From: Callorhinus ursinus
Taxonomy: Eukaryota > Chordata > Mammalia > Carnivora > Otariidae
Length of the DNA stretch: 64,000 nt
Direction of reading: 5' to 3'
Assembly: GCF_003265705.1 (NCBI RefSeq)
Contig: NW_020312848.1
Coordinates: forward strand, 57,145,707-57,209,706
Shown: positions 1-11,800 of the stretch, piece after piece
How positions within the stretch are numbered: position 1 is the first letter of the stretch
Layout: every line of letters begins with the position of its first letter
Notes under the pieces: generated by a model
What the model was told of the DNA's origin: nothing
Seen by the model: the letters and a program-made list of their open reading frames with translations, nothing else
The model's database searches: none
Program-made: the position numbers and the translations under genes

Positions 1-650
1 TTGGTATTTACGTAAAGGAGTTGAAAACTTATGTCTGCGAAAAATTTTGCCCATGAACATTTATAGCAGCTTTATCCATAATTGCCAAAACTTGGTAGCA
101 ACCAAGATGTCCTTCAGTAGGTGAATGGATACTGTGGTATATCCAGATAATAGAATATTGTTTAGTGCTAAAAAGAAATGCACTACCAAGCCATGAAAAG
201 ACATGGAGGAAACTTAAATGCACACTACTAAGTGAAAGAACCAGTGTGAAAAGGCTACATACTATATGATTCCAGCAAACGTCATTTTGGAAAAGGCAAA
301 ACTGTGGAAACAGTAAAAAGAGGTTGTCAAGGGCTGGAGGGAGGGTGGAATGAATGGGAGAACACAGGGCAATGGACCTCTTCTGTAGGATACTGTAATG
401 TTGGATGCATATCATTATACATTATACATTTGTCCAAACTAAAGTACATACAAGACCAAGAGTAAATGTAAACTACAGATTTGGGGTGACTATGATGTAT
501 CACTGTAGGTTCATCCTTGGTAACCAATGTACAGTTCTGGTGAGTTATGTTGATAGTGTGGGAGGCAATGCATGTGTTGGGACAGAGGTTTATGGGAAAT
601 ATCTGTAACTTCTCAATTTTGTGAACCCAGAAGTGCTCTAAAATATAAAA
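1..650 (+). repeat. Old L1 3'-end fragment
   Basis: Reads as the end of L1 ORF2 and its 3' UTR (ATTTATAGCAGC, CAAGATGTCCTTCAGTAGGTGAATGG, then a decayed tail). Heavily diverged and entering from outside the window. Confidence 0.75.
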
Positions 651-960
651 TCTATTTTAAAAATCTCTGATCTTATAAAAAATATTTTTACTTAAGAAGT
701 GTCTATATTATGGGAGTTTTTTTCTCTCATTACAAACTTTACTATATATGCTAATATTTGATAATTTAAAATGTGTATACTGGAAAAGGAAATGATGATT
801 TATGTACTTTCTATTACTATTTAAATTTAGTTAAACCTCTTTAAAATTGTCAGTAATGTGTCGTATAATGAAAGGATCAGGATTCCGCTAAAAGTTTGTT
901 ATTGCGGCTGTTGATGTTAAAATTTTGATTTGTGAATGACTAAGAGACACACTGTCTGGG
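651..960. other. AT-rich unique sequence
   Basis: No gene or recognisable repeat seen. Confidence 0.5.
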
Positions 961-964
961 ATCC

Positions 965-2190
965 TATGTGAAGTTACTATTTTAAGTGCTACGATGCCCC
1001 AGATGCTGAGGAGCCTTAGAAAGGGAAAAAATGCCTCACTGGGAACGCAGACCATGTCTAGCTGCACTTGTATGTGGAGTCAGGGCAGGCGCACCGGGCT
1101 TTTCTCAGAATATGTCTCTACCACTTCCCGGCCGCGCCCTATCGGCCTCCTATCACACTGTTCCTATTATCTCGTTTTTATGACTCTTAGGTGAGGCTAT
1201 GGATCCCCATCAAAAGACTATAGGGCACTTACCTCATGTTCCCCACTCAGCACCCCGTGGATTTCCTGAGCTCTCTTAGTGGGACTCAGGCCCGTCACTA
1301 CTCACGCCCACGTCCCCGCAGTCTCTCCTCTGGGTGGAAGAGGACCTGGACTGCCACTTGCCCTTCCTTTCCAAGAAAAAACACAACCTATTTCATCGTC
1401 CTGGGGAGTGGGTTGAGGATCGCCTGAATGAATCCAGATGCTCCCCAAGTTTCCCGTTTCTCGCTGCCGCCTGATCCCACCCAGGAGCGCAAGGTCACAG
1501 AAGCAGTTCTTGCAGTGGTGACGCCCAGCATCAAAGCACCGCTGCTTATAACCTCGCACTTTCGGGGAAGGCAACGAAGCTAAGGAAACTCTTTAACGAA
1601 TCCTAACTACGAGGCAGTAGCTCTGGGCGGGTGCACATGTTCTAGCTGCAGGGACCCAGTGCACAGGCGCTGGTCGGCCCCCTTCTGTGGTTTAGGAAAA
1701 GTCCGGGGGCTGCTGTGTCCTTTGCTAGACCTGGTGATAGCAGAGTGGTTGGAACGAGGGTGGGGGGGTGGGGGGGAGTGGCGTTCGGGTGGGCAGTAGA
1801 GCCTATGGACAAGGTGTCTTGCACAATACCAGGGCCCTGCCGACCTGGGGCTGCAACACTGGGAAAGCCTCATCACCCAGAAAACTTCCCTAGGCACCCT
1901 GAAATTTTTTACCCCGATTCTAGTGGCAGAAGCTTCATTCCTGGAGCTTACTCCACTCCCACATCTGGAAGGTAGTGGGGATTATAATTTGGGAGCCCAT
2001 GCAGCAACCCCTGTCCCTGCCATGGTTTCAGAGTCTGATAGCACGTGTCCCTGAAGGGAAACCTATGAGGACAAAGGGGGAAGTACCCTGTCCAGATGAA
2101 AAGAAAAAAGGCATTTCACAGTCTCTCCTCTCCTCTTCTGGCTCTGCCTCACTCAATAAAAGCTTTACACTTTATTCCTAATGCCAAATG
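965..2190. other. CpG-rich block ending near AATAAA, identity unknown
   Basis: Roughly 1 kb of GC-rich, CpG-dense sequence (about 40 CpGs by eye, mostly 980-1930) between AT-rich flanks. Near its right end a pyrimidine-rich run leads to CTCACTCAATAAAAGC (AATAAA about 2154-2160), which resembles the R region of a retroviral LTR. No flanking duplication, A-tail or convincing reading frame was found. It could be an LTR or ERV remnant, or a decayed CpG island. Confidence 0.4.
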
Positions 2191-3879
2191 AGTTTCATGA
2201 ATTCAGTCATAGAGTGATACTGACACGATTTAAAGAAATTTCTCTACAACTTTAAAGAACTGTGAACATCATCAACCCTCTACTTTTGTACCCAGCTTAA
2301 TTACATGCAAAATGGTTTTGCGTTAAGGAATTTCATTTTAAAATTTATTATTCAAAATGAATCTTTCATATAAATCTATTTAATGTGTTTCTCTCCTCCT
2401 GCTCTTATAAAAAAATATAACAAATATAAAAAATATAACAAGAAAGTAGCTTTGGTCACTTATGGTTTCTGGTCTTCCATATTTTTCAATACAGTCAAAT
2501 CTTTTTTTCAGTCAACTTTTGATTCAAGTGGATCTTAAAACACTGAAAGACTTTGGAAAAATATTGGTAGTGTATTTTATGAAACATAAATACTTTCATA
2601 CATTGTAAACTAGTAATCTCAGTCGTAGAACTGCCTCCAACAGACATAATTCCCAAGAAGAAAACATGGATAGCAAGATAAGGTTTTCAGTATTTAATGG
2701 TGGGAGGAAAAAAATGGGAAAAAAATGTAATACCTCACAGTAAGGGAATGTCTGAGTGAATTATAGTGAATTAGAGTATCATGTAGCCAATCAATATAAT
2801 TTATATCAAAGATACATGATTCCAAGGATTCTGAAGTAGTATAAATGTAGTATAAAGGAGAAAAGATCTGCCTCATGAGAACAATCTTGGGAAGTGATTA
2901 GTTTATCTTCTTTCTATTACATTGAAGGAATTGAGGCTATAGTTAAGAAGCTTGAACATTCTTCTGCTTCTAAGTGGCTAGGTAGGTTTTTGAGTCTACT
3001 ACATCTTTTCCACTCTGCTACTAAAACATCAATGGAATAATAAATATATATATATAGGAAGTACAGAAGTTGGCAAATTTTTTTCTTATAATGACTGTAG
3101 AAGGCAGAAAACTCATTTTAAAATCTTAATAACTTGTTGATAAGGTACTTACATTTTGTCAAGGCTTAAAATTCAGAAGTCAGGAGATAAATTAATCTTA
3201 GAATATTTGTGAAAGAGTGACTATTCAAATGGACAATAGCCAGACCATATATGAAAATAGAACTCTGATCCATAATCTCTGAAATCAGCGCAGAATTCAA
3301 TGAATGAAGGTTTTGACCAAAACCTTGTCATGACTGCCAGTTTTCCAATATTTCACTTCTCCCTCTTTCTGCTTCTAACTCAACACTAACCAGAGAAAGC
3401 CAAATATGCTCTTCAAATTAATCACATAAGATGCAACACTTCTAATTAACCAATCTGCAGCTTCCCCATGCCAACCACCTCCAATTAGACTTCAAGTATG
3501 AAGTCTTCCATTTTTTTCAATGTTAGAGCTTTTCCACTTTCCTGATTTCCTTTGAGTCTCCATCAAATGTAAGTGATGATGGCTGACTCCCTCACTACAG
3601 CCTCTGAATAGCTTCTATTTATTCTCATTTGGGTTATCTTTTATTTCCAAAGTTTTCTTAGACCACCCAGCAAGATTTGATTTACATCATCTATCACTGC
3701 AGATCCCAATTTCAACTGGGCACAAGTCCCATGGAGACTTCTGCCTTGCTTTTAGTGGCTTATTGAGTCCTTGCTAACATAGAAAGTCCTCACGGTTTGA
3801 ACTCTGCTCTCTTCCTATTGAGTTCCTGGGCTATTTATTCTCATCTTGGTAATAAACTAAGATGAACTTTTTGATTTCC
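2191..3879. other. Unique intergenic sequence
   Basis: AT-rich, no gene seen. A weak MIR-like stretch lies at about 2920-2985 (minus) and a short (TA)n at about 3044-3055. A search for a seventh ANKRD7 exon on the minus strand found nothing convincing. Confidence 0.5.
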
Positions 3880-6187
3880 CAGTGCATATAAAAGTTATGT
3901 TTACACTGTACTGTAGTCTGTTACGTCTGCAATAGCACTGTGTCTAAAAATATAATGTCCATATCTTAATTAAAAATACTTCCTTGCTAAAAAAAATGCT
4001 AACCATCATCTGGGCTTTCAGTGAGTCCTAATCTTTTTGCTAGTGGAGGGTCTTGCCTCAATGTTGATGGCTCCTGACTGACTAGGGTGGTGGTTGCTAA
4101 AGGGTGGGGTGGCTATGGCAATTTCTTAAAAGAAGACAACAATGAAGTTTGCTGCATTAATGGACTTTGCAAATGATTTCTTTGTAGCACACAATGCTAT
4201 TTCATAGCATTTTACCCACAGTAGAACTTCCTTCAAAATTGGAATCAATCCTCTCAAAACCTGCTGCTGCTTTATCAACTAAATTTATACCATATTCTAA
4301 ATCCTTTGTTGTCATTTCAACAATCTTCATAACATCTTCATCAGGAGTAAATTTAACCTCAAAGATCCACTTTCTTTGCTCAACCATAAGAAGCAACAAC
4401 TCATCCATTAAAGTGTTATCATGAGATTGTAGCAATTCAGTCATATCTTCAAGCCCCACTTCTCATTCTAGTTCTCTTTCTATTTTCACCACATCTGCAG
4501 TTACTTCACTGAAGTCTTTAACCCTTCTCCTCCAAGTCGTCCTTGAGGGTTGGAATCAACTTCTTCCAAACTTCTGTTAATGTTTATATTTTGAACTCTT
4601 CCCATGAATCACAAATGTTCTTAATGGCATCTAAAAGGGTGAATCTTTTCCAATTTACTTTGCTCAGATCCATTAGACGAATCACTATCTATGGCAGCTC
4701 TGACCTTACAAAATTGTACAAAAATATATTTCTTAAATAATAAGACTTGAAAGTCAAAATTACTCCCTGAGCCATCGGCTGCAGAATGGATGTTGTGTTA
4801 GCATGAAAATAGGCATTAATCTCCTTGCACATTTCCACTGGAGCTCTGGGGTAACCAGGTGCATTGTCAATGAGCAGTCACATCTTGAAAGGGATCTTTT
4901 TGTCTGAGCAGTAGTGGGCTTTAAATTTTTCAGTAAACCATGTTGAAAAAAGATGTGCTGTCATTTAGGCTCTGTTGTTCCATGTACAGAGCACAGCCGG
5001 AGTAGATACAGCATTGTTTTTAGGGGCCCTACAATATTTGGAATGGTAAATGAGCAATGGCTTCCTCTTAAAGTCACCAGCATTAGCCCTAACAAGAGAG
5101 TCAGCCTATCTTTTGAAGTTTTGAAGCCAGGCATTGACTTCTTCTCTCTAGCTATAAAAATACTAGATGGCATCTTCTTCTAATATAAGGCTGTTCTGTC
5201 TACATTGAAAATCTGTTGTTTAGTGTAGCCACCTTCATTATTTATCTTAATTATTATTAATTATCCTTAGCTAGATCTTCTGGGTAACTTGCTGGAGCTT
5301 CTATATAGGCACTTGCTGCTTCACTTTGCACTTCTATGTTATGGAGATGGCTTCTTTCTTTAAACCTATGCCAACCTCCGTGAGCTTCAAACTTACCTTC
5401 TGCAGCTTCCTCACCCCTCTCAGCCTTCACAGAACTGAAGAGAGCTAGGGCCTTGCTCTGGATGAGGCTTTGACTTAAAGGAATGTTGTATCTGGTGATC
5501 TTCTATGCAGACTACCAAAACTGTCTCCACATCAGCAATAAGGCTGTTTTGCTTCTTATCTTTCATATGTTCACTGGAGCAACACTTTTAATTTTCTTCA
5601 AGAACTTTTCCTTTGCATTCACAACTTAGCCAACTATTTGGCACAAGAGGCCTAGCTTGCAGCTTACCTCAGCTTTTAACATGCCTTCCTCACTAAGCAT
5701 AATCATTTCTGGCTTTTGATTTAAAGAGAAAGACTTGAGACTCTTCCTTTCACTTGAACACTTAGAGTCCATTATACAGTTATTAATTGTCCTAATGTCA
5801 ATACTGTTGTGTCTCAGAGACTAAGGAGGCCCGAGGAGAGGGAGAGACAGGAGGAACAGCAAGTTGGGAGTAGTCAGAAGATACACATATTGATCGATCA
5901 AGTCTGCTGCCTGATAAGGGTGTGGTTCATGGCACCACAAGGCAATTATAATAGTAACGTCAAAGATCACTGATCACATCACCATAACAAATATAATAAT
6001 AATAATAATGAAAAAGTTTAAAATACTGTGAGAATTATCAAAATGTGACCTAGAGACATGAAGTGAGCAAATGCAGTGGGAAAAATGGTGCCAGTAGACT
6101 TGCTTGATGCAGTTACCACAAACCTTCAACTTATTAAAAAAAAAAAAAGGCAATATTTCCAAAGTGCAATAAAATGAGGTATGACTG
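3880..6187 (-). mobile_element. Tigger1 (pogo-type) DNA transposon, near full length, dead
   Basis: The right end is a pogo terminal repeat (minus strand CAGTCATACCTCATTTTATT) followed by TA; the left end begins CAGTGCATATAAAAG. The length, about 2.3 kb, is close to the 2.4-kb family size. Minus-strand fragments match the Tigger transposase: FIAREKKSMPGFK with SKDRLTLLLG at about 5160-5080, and [10 protein letters not shown]...[10 protein letters not shown]...[16 protein letters not shown] at 4459-4202. Frames are broken throughout. Autonomous Tigger encodes a DDE transposase with an N-terminal DNA-binding part; this copy is a fossil. Confidence 0.88.
4202..5173 (-). pseudogene. Tigger1 transposase remnant
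   Basis: Two separated open stretches on the minus strand (5173-4961 and 4459-4202) correspond to the DDE core region and the C-terminus of the pogo/Tigger transposase. Between and around them the frame is lost to indels and stops. It is domesticated elsewhere as TIGD1-like genes; here there is no sign of function. Confidence 0.85.
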
Positions 6188-6480
6188 TATTTGGCAATTG
6201 AATATTTACTATCATCAGACATTTTACAAGTGATGAGGATTTAACTATGAACAAAAAAAGTTCAAGCTCTCATGGATCTTGCGGCCCAAAGGGCAAGGGG
6301 GAGAGGAGTAGATAATAAAGCACTGTAAGTGACAGAATGGCAAGGCAACCAGAAAAGGCTTCACTGATGTCCCTTACGAGGGGAGGAATGTCCCAGGATA
6401 CAATGAAAGGAAGAGTCTTCCCCAGAATCATCCTGAAGCTAGACTGTGCTGGATGTGTTCAAGGTATGGCAAAGAGCACA
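6188..6480 (-). repeat. L2 fragment
   Basis: GATTTAACTATGAACAAA, then CTCATGGATCTTGCGG and AGTGACAGAATGG, follow the reverse complement of the L2 3' end. The Tigger1 appears to have landed in or beside it. Confidence 0.5.
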
Positions 6481-8169
6481 GTGAAAACTATGTGCTTGGT
6501 ATTTTGTTTTTAAATGCAAAATTGTAAAGTCCCTTTAGCAGATTTTAAAAGATTACAAAAACATGCCAGAAATTTAACAGATGTTTTGTTTGGGTCATGA
6601 GACTATGAGTGATACCTTTTCTTATTTCCCTTTTTCTTTTCTGTAATACCTAAATTTTCTTAATATGTATTACTGTGGTATTTCTAAAAAAGAAAAAAGG
6701 TTTTGTCAATGAAAGTGCTTGTAAATAAAAGAGAATTTCCATTTACACAGGGTTATTTATAATGTTTTCCTCTATTTTATAGCTGATATATTAATAATTT
6801 TACTTTATTTAAATGCTCCAATGCATGCCTAACACATTATGTTTCAAAGTTTACACTTATGAATACTCCATTCAAAATTCTGACTAAAAAGACTTTTGCT
6901 GACTATAAGCTGATTACAAATTGTATCCTTTCAACTGATAGTTCATGATATAGATGTTTGTCTTTTGAAATCTCTTCACATCTTCTAAGGTGAAAATTGT
7001 TCTCCATTAACAAACTTTTCTTCAAATAAGTAGTCAGTGAAATGCTGTGACATTTCATTTAATTGTTCTTTCAAAACAGACTTTTCTAATTCAAGGCAGC
7101 AGCAAAGGACTTGTAGAAATGAGGTTATATGTCTAGAAAACAAGTAATATTTGTAATGTCTTCATTTGTGTTCAAATATTTTCACTCCTATTTCTTAAAT
7201 TCTACGCCTCAACTACAAAACAATTATAATTTAGCATCAATATTTTTGTATTTTATGGTCATTTAAAAAAATGAATAATTAAATTATCCCCTTGGAATCT
7301 GACAGAAATACAACCTTTAATGTTTACCATCTTTTTTAATATGTTTGGGCAATTTTCTTGACCTAATATTTCTATCATGCTTCAAAACATACAAAGATTA
7401 ACATTTCATTAAAAACTGCAACATGTATTGCCATGGGTAAGAGGAATGGGGGTGTTTTTAATTGTTTAGCCTCAGGAGATACTCAAAATATAAGAGTGGT
7501 ATTTTTAACTTTCTACAGCTTTATTTCCCTAAAGACCTGAAGTATAAATCACAGAAATTCTTTACTTCTTATAGCTGCGTGAACATTATGAGAGAGAGAG
7601 ACAGAAGGAGACGGTAAGAGAGGAGCATATAAGGATGAAGAACAAGAGTCCAAAAAACAAAATTTCTTGAGTGTGTAAGATTAAGTTACAAAGGAAAATT
7701 CAGGTAAATTCTCTCTTAAATTCAGTTACCTCGAGGCAATAGGACCAAGCACTGTTCTAAGTATCATAATGATAGATTTGAGGGGATGAAGAAAGGGTGA
7801 ATAGTTGCGACAGTCATATGATCTCCTATTGCCATCAGGTTCCCTCTCTATCGTAAATTTCCTTTTTTTTTTTTTTCTTTTTTACACTATAGTTGAAGGG
7901 TAGGGGAGGAGTGTGTTTGCTGGTGTATTCACAGAGTATAACTGTAAAAATTTTTATGTCGTCCAATTAAAAAAATGTTGGTGTAACATATATCCACCAA
8001 AAACCAAACAAAGAAAAAAAGCTATGTTTTACAGACCTAAATAACTGTTTGTTTTTTTGAAAATAAGCACCAAAAATTATTTTAATAGATGCATAGTATT
8101 TTCAATTCATAAATACTGCTACCTAATTTTAAGTTTCATGTAATGATTAAGTATATATATATATACCAC
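6481..8169. other. Unique sequence downstream of ANKRD7
   Basis: AT-rich; short T-run at 7862-7876 and (GA)n-like patch at about 7590-7625. No gene or repeat assigned. Confidence 0.45.
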
Positions 8170-8374
8170 TTTTTTTTTTTTTTTGAAGATTTTATTTATT
8201 TATTTGACAGAGAGAGATGCAGCAAGAGAGGGAACACAAGCAGGGGGAGTGGGAGAGGGAGAAGCAGGCTTCCCGCGGAGCAGGGAGCCTGATGTGGGGC
8301 TCGATCCCAGGACCCCGGGATCATGACCCGAGCCGAAGGCAGATGCTTAACCGACTGAGCCACCCAGGAGCCCC
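8170..8374 (-). mobile_element. Can-SINE
   Basis: Reverse complement of the tRNA-derived carnivore SINE, from GGGGCTCCTGGGTGGCTCAG to an AAATAAATAAAATCTTC-(A)n tail. The flanks TAAGTATATAT... on both sides are the target duplication. It is in the same sense as ANKRD7. Confidence 0.92.
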
Positions 8375-8458
8375 TAAGTATATATTATATTAACAATTAA
8401 AATATACTTAGCTGAAGTGTTTTTAGAATAAAATTAGAAATTTACTAATAGCTTTATA

Positions 8459-8748
8459 TTTATTAAAATTTTTGTTTTTTATAACTGGTAATTATTATAA
8501 CTAGTCATATTTTATTTTTTATAACTAAACTATGGATAAAAATTATCTTAATCATTTGATATCTCTTTACATTTTCAGTCAACACAGTGTCAAAACGTTT
8601 TAATTACAAAGAACAGTTCTTAAAAATATTTAGCATTTCAAAATTGGGAGAAAATTTCTATTCCGAATTTAAATATTATTTGAGAAAACTGAGTCCCTTT
8701 CTAAAAAGCAAACCATTAAAACTATTTGTTTAGTTTGTATCTTCTTAC
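8459..8748 (-). other. ANKRD7: Possible ANKRD7 read-through C-terminus and 3' UTR
   Basis: Past the exon 6 donor the frame continues for about 26 codons ([10 protein letters not shown]...) to a TAA at 8671-8669. AATAAA on the minus strand follows at 8516-8511 and 8464-8459, 150-210 nt after the stop, a reasonable distance for a short 3' UTR. This would give a 317-residue protein. It is an inference; the alternative is splicing to an unseen exon. Confidence 0.4.
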
Positions 8749-8858
8749 CTTCCTTCAGTTCTTCTCTTTCAAATGCAGTGCCCAAGGTTGTATCTTCAGA
8801 GTTAGACGTCTGTTCAACTTTCTTCTTCTTTCCATAACTGGCAATTAATTGATGATAT
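8749..8858 (-). CDS. ANKRD7: ANKRD7 exon 6 (last exon recognised)
   Basis: The acceptor TTTCTGGATAG is followed by [13 protein letters not shown] and an acidic/Ser-rich stretch ending FEREELKE. A good donor, GAAG|GTAAGA, lies at 8749/8748, giving 110 nt in phase 1. If it is not used, the frame stays open to a TAA at 8671-8669. The match to the human YPQFTASHGKKK ending, which is followed almost at once by a stop, suggests this may be the terminal exon. No downstream exon could be identified between 1 and 8700. Confidence 0.85.
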
Positions 8859-11800
8859 CTATCCAGAAAGAGAAAATATATATGAATTCCAGGATTCATA
8901 AATAGTTAAATTCATAATACATAATCATCAGATCAAAACCTTAGACGTTAGCTAATGCCTTCCTAAGTATGTCTTACACTTGCTGCTGACCTCAAGCCTC
9001 CTTTCAAGCCAATTCCCTTAACAGACACCATTTTTATTTCACATACTCCCATTCTCTGGTACTTTTCTTCCTGCTATCACAAATAAATTACCAGCAAGGT
9101 AGAAAAAATAGCTTTAGGTTATTGTTGATGTATTAGGTTGCTAGGGTTGCCTCACAAAAATACCACAGACTGGGTGGCTTAAACAACGGACATTTATTTT
9201 CTCACAGTTCTGGAAGCTGGAAACCCAAGATCAAGGTGCCAGGAGGGTTGGTTTCCTCTGAGGGCTGTAAGGGGAGGATCTGTTCCAGGCCTCTCTCCTT
9301 GGCTAGGAGATGACTGTGCTTTGCTGACTCTTCACCTAAAAGTTGCCCCTCTGGCAACAAGCACTGTTGGTGTCTCTATGTCCTAATCTCCTCTTCTTAC
9401 AAGAATACCAGTCAAACTGGATTAGGACCCACTCTACTGCACAGTCATTTTAACTTAACATCTCTTTAAAAGCCCTCTCTCCAAATACAATCATCCAAAT
9501 TCTCAGGTACTGGGGGTTAGGGCTTTTTAACACATGATTTTGAGGAGGGAGGAATGGGACACAATTCAGCTCATAACACTTGGCCTTAATGAGCAGGGGG
9601 AGGGGCACAAGGAAAGTGAGAGAATCCTTAAAGAGACTCCCCACTGAGTGTGGAGCCTGACGCAGACTCCATCCCAGGACCTGAGGATCATGACCTGAGC
9701 TGAAATCAAGAGTTGGCCGCTTAACTGACTGAGCCACCCAGGTGCCCCTATATCCAAACTTTTTAAAAGATAAGGAAAATTCCCTATTTAAAAGGAACAG
9801 GAATTCTTTTTATAAAATGAAGAATCCTTTCATAGCATAGATAGTCATCAGTAATTTATCTCTTTACTTAAATTTTTATAACATGGTTTGCTTAAACCAA
9901 GGTAAAGCAAGGTACATATGTCCAGGATTGCAAAGAAAATATTGTATTCAATTATGGTTTATATATTTAATGGGTTATGAATCCCTTAGTTTATAAAGTT
10001 CAATTTAGACTAAAAAATAAACCTCTGAATATATATATATATAAATTACTTCTTTCTCTCTCCTCCCACCCCTATGATGTCCATATGGAATTAATGATTA
10101 AAAGATATCACTAAAATATGAATAAGGTAGGTGGAAGAACAAGAAAACAATAAACTAGAAAAAAATACCTATGTATAATTAAAATTTTACTTTAAAATGA
10201 ACTTATAAGGAAAATACCTTTATTTAACTTCATTAGCTATATGTAAATTTCTGTTCATTTCATCTTACTTTCTCATTGACTGTTAAAATTAGAAATGCAT
10301 ATTTATACATGAAAAGTTCTGTCTTTTGGGTTAATGAGAATATATACTTAAGAATTTTGAAAACTTATCAAACTAAAGTTAGCTAACAAAACAATAATAA
10401 TATGCAAAACTTGAATAAAATTTTTACATTACTAATGTGTAAAAACAATTAAAGAGGCTTGTGTAGATTAATCATCTTTGGCCCAACACTATTACCCAGA
10501 TGTTTTATTATTGGCTATGTCACTATTTGCTGAAATCACTGTCCTGACATACTTCAAATTCCCATGCCACTAGGAGTTAATCTGCAAACTCAGCATACCT
10601 GCAGTTCTTATATTGATTCGACCCTACAAACAGGTGAAATCAAGGATCCCTGGATCCCTGTGGCCAGAATTCATAATATGGTTACCCCTACTGCAGAGCT
10701 TTGCACTTTGTCAGCTTTGTACTTTGGGAGCTCATGGTTCTTTCCTTATGATCAAATCCCATACAATTGTTAAAAGATATGCAGTACCACTTACACAGTA
10801 AAACCATTGAAAGAAGCATATTCCTCAGCTGTGAATCCGTAAATATCTTGGCGAGATAGGTCCACTTCTTGCTGAAGAAGAAGACTGACTAAATTTGTTG
10901 GTTCATCAGTTAGAGCAATCATAAGGGCTGTTCTGGAGCAAGAGGGATACATAAACATGTATTTATAGATCTTAAAAACATGTCTTGTACTTTTTTTTAA
11001 AAGTTAGTCTTCCAAATTTACTGTTCAAATGTAGACTATCAGGGAAAGAGTCAGGGCAAGAATGTAAAAAGTGGGGCAGATCTGCTCAAAAAGGTGTACC
11101 AACCACATTATATTACAGAATCTAAAAATAAGAGTCTCTAGGAAGCAGCTAGCTCAATGTTTTTTTTGTTTGTTTGTTTGTTTTTAAGATTTTATTTATT
11201 CATTTCACAGAGAAAGCACGAGCGGGGGCAGCGGGGGGAGCAGCAGAGGGAGAGGGAGAAGCGGGCCCCCCACTGAGCAAGGAGCCCAATGTGGGGCTTG
11301 ATCCCAGGACCCTGGGATCATGCCTGAGCCAAAAGTAGATACTTAACAGACTGAGCCACCCAGGTGCCCTAGCTCAATGGTTTTTAATCCCTGCTCCCTG
11401 GAATCATAGTGTTTGTTTTTTGTTTTTTTTTTTAAAAAAAAAGATGTCTCAAAATGCTAGGAAGGGGCATGTCTGGGGCTCTGGGTACCTACTCCCATTT
11501 AGCTACAGCATCTAGGATTTAGAGATTGAGTTTCTGTGTAAGACTGTAATTCCAATGTTATAAAGAATAATAATGACCTACCAATGTGGACCAACTTTGA
11601 TTTTACAGAAACAGATGCTGGGAATCTAGGTAATTTATCTAAAATATATGGCCAGATCTTTTATCAATATCACAAAATGTACACACACACACAGATATAT
11701 TATCTTGTTAGGTAGCTATAGTTGTATGGTCTTATTTAGCATTTATTATACCTTTGATTCTTATCTGAAGCATTCACATCTGCCCCTCTCTTCAGAAGAT

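Noticed and set aside
1..8700. A seventh ANKRD7 exon
   Set aside because: No minus-strand segment with acceptor, matching phase and plausible protein could be defended; cannot be ruled out.
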